From the NCBI RefSeq assembly GCF_001949145.1, contig NW_019091382.1, forward strand, positions 1,586,337 through 1,641,919: 55,583 nt of DNA, given 5' to 3'. The notes under the pieces were generated by a model, which was not told where the DNA came from, did no database searches, and was given only the letters and a program-made list of their open reading frames with translations. Positions 25,048-37,145 of the stretch are shown piece by piece. Made by a program: the position numbers and the translations under genes. Position 1 is the stretch's first letter; each line of letters begins with the position of its first letter. Source of the stretch: Acanthaster planci. Taxonomy: Eukaryota > Echinodermata > Asteroidea > Valvatida > Acanthasteridae.

Positions 25048-25335
25048 CCCTGCCTCGTGGGTCATGCTGCTATACTTATCGTACAAAGTTGCAGATTAAA
25101 AAACCTAAAAACAAAAACACAGACAAGGTTAACAACAAATAAATGGATGAAATGAGGTAGGGATGGGACACTCCGTCGCCATAGTAACCAATTTTTCCTT
25201 TCTGGTCTCTGTGAAGAATTTAAAGTCTTTTGACCAAGGATGACAAAACACTTTAGCTGCACGCACGACAGGTGTGCCTAGCAGTGCATTGACGATGGCG
25301 TGCGGTCAGCCCCAAGCTTTGCGTTTCCTGTACAA

Positions 25336-26859
25336 TACAGAAATGATAGATATAAGAACAATAATAACCATTCTTTTGTTTGCAATACAAACATTGACGG
25401 CCATTTTCTATAGGTGGCCAAAGTTTGCACAAAGTTCAACCTTCCTTGTCAGCAATGTCTGCCTCAAAAGGAACGTTTTGCTTCATTGGTGTAAACATGC
25501 GAAGCATCTTTATGCTTATTTGGTCGACGTATTCATTATTACAGTACCGGTATCAAACATGAGAATATTTAAACACTCTGTAAATTTTTCCTTTTGCGTT
25601 AATACTCAGTACCATTGGTTGAAACTGTGCTTGTGAAGTAGGGGAAAGAAAGGTCTATATTCCCATATTTTTGGCGAAAACCACAGGAATGAAAATACAC
25701 CATTTTCTTGAAAGTTATACAAGTGCAGAATTTGCTAACCAGGCAGTTGAGGCCGTGATGGAGTCAGGTTGGCTCAGTGGTTCTGTCCTCGCCTTCCAAC
25801 GTGCGGCCCGGCTAGGTCTACATGTGAATTGAGTTTTCAGTCCCTACCTGATTCCGTGGGTTTTACCCAGAATATTCTCCTGGGGTTTTCCGCCCACTTC
25901 TCAAACTGTAACTGCTTCTCAATACTCCTCTCTATGGATGTGGGCCGTGTGACCGTTGCCAGAGTCGCCCTTGCTGTAAGCCTTCGACTCACGTTGTAAA
26001 TCTGAGGGCCTCCTGGGAACGCAGTGCCGTGCACTGATCGAAGCTTACCCTAATAATGAATAATGTGAAAATAATATGATAAATAATATTACATAAATAA
26101 ATTAGAGAAAAAAACACCAAAAGAACAATTCACAAAGTGTCCAAAAATCTCACGCAACTGTTATTTAAAAAAACAGAAAATGATAAAGTTTCTAAATTCA
26201 GAGTGTCTCCAGGCAAGTAAAAAGCAATAGTCATTTTGAAACAAAATTCGTTGCCAACGAAGAGATAACTTTTTCCAGACTTAGGTCTTTAAGTCTATCT
26301 ATTTCATGTATTTCCCCCCTTAATTGTTCTGCATATGGAACCGTTAGGGCATAGTGTCTGTTCAAGGCGTCTTCCCGTAATTCAATCGCGTTCTCTGTGC
26401 GTCTTGACTCCCTGTGCATAAGCTACGGAGAGATTTCACTGAAATTGTAGAGTGCAACGCGGCAAAGGGATGCGGACACGGAGTGGACCCTCCCCCCGAA
26501 AAAAAAATAAGCGTGGAAAGGTGTCTTTCGTTTATGTCACCAACGATCTAAGATGAAAAGCTATACCCACACACTGAAGTCAATCGGGAGGATTCTCTGT
26601 CGTTTATTTTGAAAATGAGGACACAACTTTGTATATGTATAAGATGTTGTACAAAGACATTTTCGATTGCAGGATTTACTGTACATTTTGTATTCAAAGA
26701 CCGATACACAAAGGACGTAAAAGCTAGAGATTTACATAACGTATAGCCTATAAAGGCAGAACCCTGTAAGTTCCGTTTAGAGGAAAAACACAAAGCTGAA
26801 ATAGGACGAATTTAAGCTTCAGTTATTTCTGTGCAATTAAATCATGCTGCATAATATTG
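25336..26859. other. Spacer between duplication units
   Basis: Apart from the SINE at 25756-26095 and AT-rich sequence, no exon or RNA gene was recognised. The open frame at 25274-25636 on the plus strand shows no family motif and is AT-driven. Confidence 0.55.
25756..26095 (+). repeat. tRNA-derived SINE, family 1, long copy
   Basis: It begins GATGGAGTCAGG then TTGGCTCAGTGG (A-box-like), followed by a decayed B-box region (GGTCTACATGTG). The body ATTGAGTTTTCAGTCCCT and TTACCCAGAATATTC is shared with the minus-strand copy at 2747-2905. It ends in an AAT/ATA-rich tail (about 26050-26095). This copy shows the 3' half missing from the other. Confidence 0.7.
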
Positions 26860-29669
26860 AAACAAACAGTTATTTTTAAACTTGGTTTTAGTAGTACGCC
26901 ACTGAGGTGCTGATAATCTGTCAAACGGTGGCGCTATATCAAGCAGGACGAAGGAACTGGTATTGTTCTCTAGCAATTACACCACATATTTAACAAAAAG
27001 AAAACAAGTATGTGACATGTCAGCCTTCAACAACTTTTGATTTACCTTGAAAAATTGGATAGCAAATAAGAGTAAAAAGAATGTTTATTTGCTACCGCGT
27101 GTGAGACAATAAACTTGCCACAAATTAGGAAGTCAGACCTGTGTTTGTGCTTTACTGGGAAGAACGATTACTTCTTGACGATAGTCATCTACACCTATAC
27201 ATGTGGTAAAAAAACCTGTAATAAGTCATGATACATCAATACAATTGCGTCGGTAGCCGCACCAAATACTAAATACTATTCAACAATCAGAAAGTCATCT
27301 TACTTAATAATCCAAGAACAATCCAGCTTAACAAGAAAAAAAACAACCAAAATCCGCAACAAAATCTAACGCTATTCGCCTGGGAATACGAGGCTATCTG
27401 TCATTTTACGCCCTGAAAAAAAAACTCTCTCAAATTTGATTGAACGCTTGCCAACTCCGATGTGTCTTCTTAAAACATGCTTCAATTCAACAAATGTTCA
27501 GTATTTATAATCTTCAGGTATGCATCTGCTATGCTGGCGTTTTTCATAACTGCAGAGGGCGCACAAAGCGTCCATTTACCCTCATTCTACATGATATTTG
27601 AAACCGTTTCGACGAGTAATATAATCACTGTTGCTCCAATATACCATTAAAATGGCGCTCAGGGTTTAAACTGTTTTTGTAACCACTTTTTAAAGTACGT
27701 TCAACCCATGCAATGCGTTTAGGAGTGTGTTTAAATGCTAAATACTTTTCCACGACAAACTCTGTGAAATCCACACAGCATTTAAATACTTTTACCATTA
27801 ATTAAAACACGTTCCTCAATGTATTTCAATGCAAATGTCTATAAACATGTCGTGTGGGAAACGTTTTAAAAGTAAATACTCAAAGTTTTTCAGCATTTAC
27901 TCAAGTTCTAAGCACCTTTTTACTGTTTAACATTTCTGAGAGCCGATTTTTCTTGTATCTGCAGACACTTTGGCTAAGTATCTGTCGCTAGCTACATACT
28001 GTCTTCTGTAAGCAGAGGTATGATTCTGTGGAAGTTATTTACAAAACGAATGTAATCCCATTCTTTCCAGGTTCATTTTTCATAAGTTCACCTGTCGAGG
28101 TTACCCAATACGTGGAAACCGGGCAGCACACGAGGGCCCTCTAAATTCTGTTCAAATACAATGAATCTTTATCGGTCACTATATTGTCACAGATTACAGG
28201 CAACAGAGGTCAAAATTACGAAGGAACATTGCCAAGAAATTTCACATTTTGAACCTAAACATTGGCAGGCCTACAGATGAAAAACTCCAAAGCCATTCCA
28301 TTTCTGTTAACAATGCTCCTTTTTTCGGTCCCATAAATCGAGGAAATGCACAGAACTGAACAAAAGGAAAACTTAACCAGAAAACGTCAATTAGTTTCTT
28401 TAAAATTACCAAGTGTGTAATCAGCCAATTTTTTTTAAAATTTGACATTTTCAAGAACATTGTGTTTTATTTTTATTCGGACTCAGAAAACTTCTCCCTC
28501 GGAAAGCAATGCCTCTTATGGATACTTCAAACGAATCGTTGCCAATGAGGTGAAGGTCTCACTCTGACCTTCATACCAACGATGCGGCTAAGATGAGTTA
28601 GAATCCATCTCAAAGTACATGTAATCCTGCAGGAGGAAAGATTTGAAAAAGAACGAAATGCACATGCACTGCAGAACTTTAGGGCCTAGTCACCAATGGG
28701 GCTTGAATTAGTGGACTGTACCCTGAAGCCTTTTAACGTATTTGATCAACAGAGGGCGCAATTTAGAGGACGACTATGGACAGGTTCGAGCGACGAACAC
28801 TTGTTAGGTACTGATCAGTTTTCCTTGGTAACCTATGCCTTAACTGTACTCTGGGAACCATGTCGACGAATAGTTATCGTTCGATCTTGCTGTGCTTTGT
28901 AGGCCTGCTGAGACATGAACAGAATGAATCGGCTAGCAAGGGAAACGCAAGCCAGTGCGGAATCGAATACAATAGCACAGCATGGATCGATTAAATTTAA
29001 CGTTTGCGAAAGGTCCAGGCATAACCAATTTTTTTCGTTCAGAGCAAAACAAGGAATTAAATACGAAATTCATAAAAGTCTCGGAAACCAGGACTCGTAA
29101 GCCTGGAGGTTAAATTTCGAATTATACCTTTCAGGTATCTAAAAAGCTTTCCAAAAAAAAAAATTACCAAAAGACGGAAAAGCTTGTTCTCCTTACGACC
29201 ATTAACGGAACCGCTATCATCAATGCCTTAATTTTCACATCCAAATCTTGAGGAACTGTGGTACATAAAAAAACCCAAAGCTTCCGAACTTCATTGTTAC
29301 TTGGCAACAAAAATTACAAGTGTTGTCAAAATTTCATCAAAATTTCACGAATCTTTGCAACAAAGACAGTGAAACCCGAAAGAATAATTCGTGCTCATAA
29401 AAATGTCAGAATCATCAAGAGCGCCCTCGTGCGGTGTTATTTTGTGTCCGGCTCCCCCTCCCGCGTTGCGGATTTCCATGGCAGGGCAATGATAGGATAA
29501 TGGATACCCCCATCTCCTCTACTCGCCGGCACGCGTTTATCCCTCTCACACGCAGTGCACAATCCTTTCAAGTGTTCAAAACGGCATATCCCAAAGTCAG
29601 AGCAGTTTGTTATTCTTCAATGTTGAAATATGCGTACAGAACAATCAGTTTTCTTACAAGACACGCCGA

Positions 29670-29725
29670 AATTGTCAGGGAATACCTGACCCAGGCGGAC
29701 CTGGGTCAGGTATTCCCTGACAATT
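29670..29725. repeat. Perfect 26-bp inverted repeat with 4-base loop inside scramblase exon 6 (copy B)
   Basis: The arms 29670-29695 and 29700-29725 are exact reverse complements around CGGA. Copy A has a single arm-like sequence here and no second arm, so copy B gained 21 nt. The reading frame is kept, changing EADNFG into a longer QVRLGQVFPDNFG segment next to the calcium-binding loop. Confidence 0.95.
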
Positions 29726-30739
29726 CCACCCCACTGTTTGGTGACCTTGCCAACCTCGATCCCTCCCTCCGCTGGAAACACCTACAGTTAGTGTACAAGA
29801 TAACACCGCCTCTCTGGCGTGGTCATTCTACTCACGCTTTTCTGTTATTGGCATCCAATGAGCCATTTGCGAGTGAAATTTGAATAAAATCTGGTACACT
29901 GATAGTTACCTGATTGCACATAACATAGCAATTTGAATTCCCCAGACTAAAGACACTGTTGCTATACCTCGTGATTTGGGGTAAGCTTTTGCATGGCGAC
30001 CACCATCTCTGGACTGGACTAGTTCCGTTGTGCCCTTCTTTGCCATCTAGAACAGTGCATTGTTACAAGGCGTATCTTATGTAAATAAGGAAAAGCTTGC
30101 ACCGAATCCTGAGGTATAGCAACAGTGGCTTTAGTATGGAGAATTCCAATTCTTATGCTCACTTGAATTTTAAAGAACCCAGTGTACCAGATTTTATTCA
30201 AATTTAACTAGTAAAAAGAATATTGAAAACAGGCCGGTTCATACTTTGTGCAAAAGCGAACACGAACGCGATTTTGTGATGCCAGATGAAATGTCCGCGT
30301 TGCGAATTCGTAAAACTTGTGAACACGTTTGAACTCAAGCGAAAGTTTGCTGCAAATTTTTAGTGACGCGTCAAATTCGCTTCGCTTACGCAATGCGCCT
30401 AAAGTGTGAAGCAGCCTTAATTCTGAATTGAACTGAAATACGAATTTCACAACATTAGAATTGCTAGCATGCTAAAGTTTCTATTAAAATGTCAAGGTCT
30501 GCTTGGGGTATTCTCTTTCAACTTTACAGTTACACATCTGATAGTTGACATTTTAAATAATATAGTCGTAATCCCTCCCATGAGAATTGTGCTTCAGGCA
30601 ATAAAACAGATTGCTATTTGCAAACTCTTCAGTTAAAGAACTTACATATATCCTTCAACTTTATCAGTAATTAGACACCCAAGAAGCGAATAAATTAACA
30701 TTTGTGTACCTTTCATGCATTTCTCTAGCATACTAAAAG

Positions 30740-30960
30740 CATGGGCATAATATATGGGGTATATACCCCCCCCACTTTTTGAGTTGGGGATGGGCTATTG
30801 AATCGACCCCCCCACACACACACCAACACACAGAAACAAACTCACAGCCCCCACACACTTTTTTGTGGTGAACAAAAAAAAAAGTGAATTGTGAAGAATG
30901 TTTCAACTTACATTGATTGAAATAGGCCTACATTCAGTATCACTAAAATAAGGGAAAACG
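30740..30960. repeat. Dispersed repeat, unclassified (copy 1)
   Basis: GGGTATATACCCCCC...TTTTTTGTGGTGAACAAAAAAAAAAGTG...ATTCAGTATCACTAAAAT is similar in order to 36975-37145. A short CA-rich stretch lies inside. It sits in a copy B intron and has no coding content. Confidence 0.5.
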
Positions 30961-33900
30961 AATTAAAAAACCATAAATATGCCATTTGAATACTTATCAC
31001 AGATATACATTAATATCATGAACATCGACCTCTTTATAGAGTCATATTGTGTCCCCCCTCCCCCGTTTGTGAAAGTTTCAGGTCACCCTCCTACCTTTTC
31101 CCATCCCCATCTCCTCACTTTCCGGCATAAATTTACGCCACTTACCAAAAGTAGTCTTATAAAATAAAATTGATGTCATTGAAATCCAAATTTGAAAAAT
31201 AACCAAGTTGGAGACAGAAACAGGGAAAGATGCGGTAGTTGCTCCCATCTTGAATCCATTTGTATCCTTGTACCCTTAACCTAAGTTCCTCGTTGATGCA
31301 ACGTGCACAGCCACCTATGAAAGATTGTCACAAAACCCCAAATTCCACTCACGTTGAAATCGACGTCTGACCGACAGCAGACTTGCTGACACGAGCAGCA
31401 GGGACTGCCGATTTTCAGCACGGTGTTGTTGCCAGCGTCGATGATGTCAAAGTATGGTTTCCATGCCGACTGACCGTGAGGGCAGAGTATCAGTTTCGGA
31501 ATAAGTGCCCCCCCCCAATTTTCGATGGAAGTAGTACTGCAATATCTCATTGCTCTACCACAAACACTTCGTGGAAATGTTCCCTCAAATGTCATACCGC
31601 ATCAAAGAAAAGCGCTAAAGGACAACAGTCTCTCCAAAGGAACACTTACGCGGCTCGTATTTTATCTTGCAAAAATACCAGAAGACAGTGTGTGGCGAAC
31701 TTTTGTTCACGTGTTACCGTTTCGGCTCGAACTTCTCGATGTAGTATTGTTTGCTCGATGAAATCAACACATAAATGGATACGAAAAGAGCAACATTATC
31801 CCAAGCCGTGTACAGCCTGTGTCTCTTTAGATGAACGGATAAAATGTCTTCTTTTAGCTGCAACAGAAGTGTAGACCGAAACCATTAACTGTAACGCTGC
31901 AGTCAGTCAAACACTGGCCTTTGTCACTCAACACTATAACTGCAGTGCAAGTGCTCTGAAAAAAACTTTCAATAACGGCCTTGAGTTGAGACTACGTGTT
32001 ACTATCTGCCAGAGCTATTTGTTGAGAGATTTTCAACATGAGTGTCTCAATTGTTAGAACCAAAATGATGGCTATGCGTTAGTGCACATGAAAAATTACC
32101 ACACTCAGCAGCCATTTTGGTTCCACACCTGACGTTGGTGCCACTGTCTCTGTATAGAGCTGTGGTTTCTACTCACCCCTGCTTGACGCGTCCAGTGGGG
32201 TTGCCAGGCGGAGACTCTACAGTAACCTCCCACGAGCAGCAGTCAAGATTGGCCAGCCAGCAACCGCCAGCCATGCACTTGAACTGTCGTTCGACACGAA
32301 TCACCTCCTGAAAGGATAGACGGTCGACACCTCAGATGCATGTGTATGAATTTCAGAAGATAGAAGATAAGATTACATGTATTGCTGTTTGCCCCTAGCG
32401 GTTCTTGGCTGGAAAATGGTCCCGGGTGCCTTCATTAGCGCAACTCACCTGGCCAAAATTGTTCCGGATATGCAGAAAGAAGCCCCTTCCACTCTGACAG
32501 CAGACTCGCATCCAAAACCCAGTTTCTGAAAGAAATTTGTCAAAGAGAACTGTATTTATTGGCTTTATGGTAACACACAAGTGGGCCAAAAGTTATAAGG
32601 TTGGTAGAGCAAAAACAGGTTTCCTCGAATTTCACAACTTCACGGTCCAATTCCTACCAACCCTTCTTTTCATTTGGACAGACAAGATGGGTCTCCACTT
32701 AGTGTGCATGTTTTATGCGTCAAATAAACCACACAGAGACATAATATATGATTCATATTTATTTCTACAAAAAATATTAAAATTTTACATACTCCAGCCC
32801 AAATATTTAGTGCCACTTTCTGTATTTTTTGTCACATCTCACAGTCGCAGTGGACCTCTTTCTGAAGTGTTTTTGAACGACAATAAAGGGGTAGATGTAA
32901 AGTTTACAAAATGATTTTTCAGAAATAGTAAATTTTGAACCATAATAAATGTCTCTGAGTATTTTCAATTGAAGTACACACTATGAACATGAAGTTGGGA
33001 TACAGCTTGTCTTGCCCCGTAAAGAAAAAGTTGGCAAAATCATTTCAAACAGCGAAAAATTAAGGAAAGTTGTTTTTCTACAAAGTGTATGTAAACCTTC
33101 TGCCCAAACCGTAGACCCCAAATTATCCTTACAGACTAGTGTGTGCTTTTGTTTTAAGTTGGTTTGAATGCAAAGAAATTAAAAAAATACTGCGCTTAGC
33201 AAGTAAAGGTTACAAGCCAAAACGTGTATTCATCCGATTCCTGATAAACACATCGACTTATTTCCCTGGTAAGCAGATCCGCAGAATTAATCCTTGTAAA
33301 ATGTTAACGAGGTTTAGTTCGACAGGTTTATATCATTCATAAATTGTTAAGTTCATACACATACGCACCTTAGTGATTTCATATAAACTGACTGGACATG
33401 GTTGTCTTTCTGCCCTTAAAGAATGTAACCTTGACCAAACACATATTTTGGCAATATACTATACCCATAGTGGACATTGGGAGCAGATATTATTGAATGT
33501 CGGAAACTTTGTTTCAGCCAGAGCGTGTTAGAAACGTGCCGGGTGAGAATACGCCCTACCCTCGTAGGCAAAGTACACCTGCTGCCCCATGGTGTTCTTG
33601 ATGGCTTATCTGTTCCGTGTCTCTATGCTGGTCAGCGCCTCGAACAGCTCAATCTGCTGTTGGACCAGGAGTTGGTCTACCTCAGCCAGGTACTCCAGGC
33701 CGTTGGGGACCCCGGCCATCCTGGCAGGCGGCTTAATCCACCCGGGGCCCTTGCTTGATCTTGGTTGGTTTGTTGTCTGCAAGCATTCGGGAAACTGATG
33801 CCAAAAATTCAGCCCATCGGTCAGTCCCTAATTGAAGCTTCAATCGAGTAATAACCACAAAAAGACAAGCTGTACAGTTTCCCACTATGCAGTGAGTTTT

Positions 33901-35989
33901 TAGTACAATCCTGAAAAATCCATTTTTTTGGTGTGTTCCAATTAATCTTATTTCATATTTTTGATTGGAATTTCCATCTTCATGAGCAAAACTGTGTTGC
34001 TATTCTGGAGAGAAAACCTCCACGTATCGTTGATTTTTTGTTGTATAGAAAAACTGCACGAAATGTTGACACTTTACTGTCCTAAATTTCCATTTCTTTG
34101 TTGCGTTCGCACATGGCAATAAGCCAACGAGGAAGACCTCTCAGGAATGTTCTCAGCGATCAAATGTTGGATTTATAGTTTAACCAAAAATCATGTACAA
34201 TCTAAACAGCGTCTTACACGACATAAGAACAAATGTCTAAGGTTGTTCAGCATGTTTAAAAAGTACACTTTCAAGTACACGTAATACCCGAATGAAACGG
34301 TCTTCATACAATAACGGAAAGCACAAAGTTACACAGACAGTGCCTCAAGGAAAAATGTTATCACAGGAACCCTAATTTCAGCAGCCCCGTCGATCCTGGT
34401 GTCCCTACACAGCTTATCATGATAACGCTTGTAAAGGGACGCCTTGTCTGGCTGAGACAGATGGACTCTCTCCCTTTATCCTGAGAAAATCGTTTGATAG
34501 GCACTAGGATCGTTCGGTGTTGAACGTGAGCTGTAGGGAGCATGAAATAAAACACTGTGCTCTGCGGTACGCTCCCAAATGTAGCTGACAAAAATCATCG
34601 CCACATAGGACGCTAAATAAGCCGAGCATTGCTTACTTCTGATACGTGGAGCCAGGGTCCAATTTTGTAGTCACTAAATGGACACTATTGTGTTTCGTAG
34701 GCCCTAGGCAATATCACTCATACAGGCCCCATGTTCAGAGTGCTTGACAACACGGAGCTTTGCATTTCGTGTTGAAGCTAAACTGGAGTAAGCTAATGGA
34801 CAAAGCTAATTTGAAGCTCCCCCCCAAAAAAAGAATACCCATAGAGATAGATCTGTTTGTAATTAGTGGCAATTTCTGAACAGTAATTTGGAGGATCCTC
34901 AGACCCGTCCTATATGGGCTCCCAAGCCTTTCGTAGGTCGTTGCCATAGTGCCTGCCGGGCCTACTGAATAATCCGAGCCACCATGGAACTTTACATGGG
35001 AGTTTGCTTTATCACGTGGACAAGTACTGTATTTACAGCACAAAGACAAAACTGTAAAGTTTATATAAACAGAACAACATAATACATTGTAAACATAACT
35101 CTTGGATTAGATTAAAGCGAGCGCTTTTGTACATTGACCCGTTGGACATTTTAAACACTCTTCATCTACAACGCGCTAACAAGGTACAATGGCAGACAAA
35201 CAGCAGTATCGTTTAAGGCGAATAAATCAAGGAGCAGACAGAAACTTCATTGAAGGCATCTACAATTTCCTCTTGTGTAAGCCTATCAACAAGGAAAGAG
35301 TCCCAAGTAGGTTTTAGAGTTGGAAGCTTATTTTTGCAAGATTAGTAACAATACTAACAAAATCCTGTTGAACGCATCAGGAATTCCTTGTTTTCATCTA
35401 CTGTCACACTGACTTCTTTTATGACAAAGGTTTGGTTGGATTTCGGCTTTCCTTTATTTATTTATTAAAAGAATTGATTAAACTCCATATTCCTTTACAT
35501 GTACATTACTCTTTTCCAGGTCAAGCGTCTTATAAAGATACTTCCTTGATAATATTCTGATCAAAGGACTGAAGTTCTTTTAAAACACGGTATAAATAAT
35601 ATAAACAGTTAAAACATTTGGAAATTTTGTTTTGATATAGATAATTCTTCCTCCGGATTGATTAAAATAGGGGAATAAATTTACGGAAATTCTAGACCCT
35701 AGTTTTACCATTATCTGATGTGTGGATTGTTGAATTTTTGTCCTTACCCTACATTTTAAGATGAACTGCTTGTCATTTGTCTGCCTCGAGCAGAAGCACC
35801 CCCTCGTCGGTTGAAAACAGCCAACTTGGTGGGAAGTGCATGTTCATTTTTCAGGTAGCGGCGCTAACATAATGTGTGCACGTCATAGTCGTCTGTAAAC
35901 CACCGAAGCGCGGTTCCTACATCACGAGCCCCCGTTGCTAGAAAAATTATGCCCTCTCTAGGTTGCTGACGGGGCTAATAGCGCAGTAG

Positions 35990-36610
35990 CTTAATTTAAC
36001 AATGGATTGATCTAGGTCGTTGACCATCTGAGTCTGGTTGGAGATGTGCCTTGGTTGGGCAGTCCATGTGCTGCTGGGTTTCGATGGGCCCGTTCAATCT
36101 CCACATCTTCGAGTTTCAATTGCAAAGAAATCAGGCATAAATTCCTCACAGGTCTTGTTCTCCTTAGTGCCCCGTCAACATCGTTGAATGATGATATTGT
36201 TTTGCTGGGCTTGCGGTTGAGTACCGTTAGATATTCAATCTGGTCTGTAAGTCGGTGTGACGGGTAGATATCGTCGCATCTGTTGTTGTTCATTGCCACC
36301 CGATTCCCCAGGTTTTCCTTTTGGCAATTCCACTGTAGTTTTCAGATCGGAGGTGGCCTTTCCGTTAGCATCTCCCTTTGACGTCATTTCGTGGAACTTG
36401 CCTTCAAGAGCTATCAACCTAAATGCCGAGGGATGGGAATGATCTTTCCAAACTTTTGGTTGACATTTTGTTGATACTGGCAGCCATCTTGTGTGGCCTC
36501 CGGATCGGAGAGGACGTTGTATCGGAAGTGGGCGTTGTTGTTGATTCCTTTGTGCCCCTTTTCCCGTGACTTCTTGCGGCTTTAGTGTCTTCCGGTTTGT
36601 TTGCAATCAT
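35990..36610 (-). mobile_element. LINE ORF1-like fragment
   Basis: Overlapping minus-strand frames encode FNDVDGALRRTRPVRNLC...KLEDVEIERAHRNP. The VEIERAHR motif is characteristic of ORF1 proteins of L1-type retrotransposons. The upstream frame is Lys/Gln-rich and in another phase, suggesting a frameshift. No reverse transcriptase follows, so this is a truncated relic. It lies in the first intron of scramblase copy B and is absent from copy A. Confidence 0.5.
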
Positions 36611-36974
36611 CCCGGCAGCGATATTATGGTGAACTCAATCGTGGAAAACGATTACAATAACAGATTGAGAAGGTATAAAGATAAACTCATCGTAGACTTA
36701 CTGTGGTGATTCTAACGCGGTGCACAAGTCAACTGGTAAGGAGCATCATATTGTAATGAAAAAAAAAATCCTTTTGGGAGGTTGTAAAATTCTTCCAAAT
36801 TTGCTAATTAATAAGTAACCCCTGTAGAGGCCACGCCGGTCCATCCCGATGTATCCTCAGCCATGTAGATGGAATAGTTCAAGAATACACACATTACTTT
36901 AAGAACATGTAAATAACAAGGGGCTTCAACTGGCGTAGAGCTGTAGTAAAAGGCCCTTGCTACCTATCATGGTC

Positions 36975-37145
36975 GTAAATCTCGGGATGGGGGTATTATC
37001 CCCCATTTTTTTGACCAGGGAATGAACTACTGAACTGTCCCCCACTTTCTTGTTGGTGAGAAAATATAAAGTGGATGGTGAAGAATTTTTCGGATTTCCC
37101 ATCAACCAAAATGTATTCAATATCACTCAAAATGGGAGAACAATA
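36975..37145. repeat. Dispersed repeat, unclassified (copy 2)
   Basis: GGGGGTATTATCCCCC...TTGTTGGTGAGAAAATATAAAGTG...ATTCAATATCACTCAAAAT parallels the copy at 30740-30960. Both are in introns of copy B. Confidence 0.5.

Larger units (their letters stand above)
15985..25335 (-). repeat. Segmental duplication unit A (contains scramblase copy A)
   Basis: Unit A aligns in order with unit B at about 26860-39605. Matches include the 3' flank (CTTGGCTTTAGCAGTACA against CTTGGTTTTAGTAGTACG), all eight scramblase exons, and the 5' flank up to about 25335. Non-coding similarity is patchy and clearly diverged, so the duplication is not recent, and the boundaries are approximate. Confidence 0.7.

Noticed and set aside
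35215-35330. Minus-strand open segment (TWDSFLVDRLTQEEIVDAF...)
   Set aside because: It looks protein-like over about 30 residues but has no splice borders or recognised family; at most it is a relic in a copy B intron.
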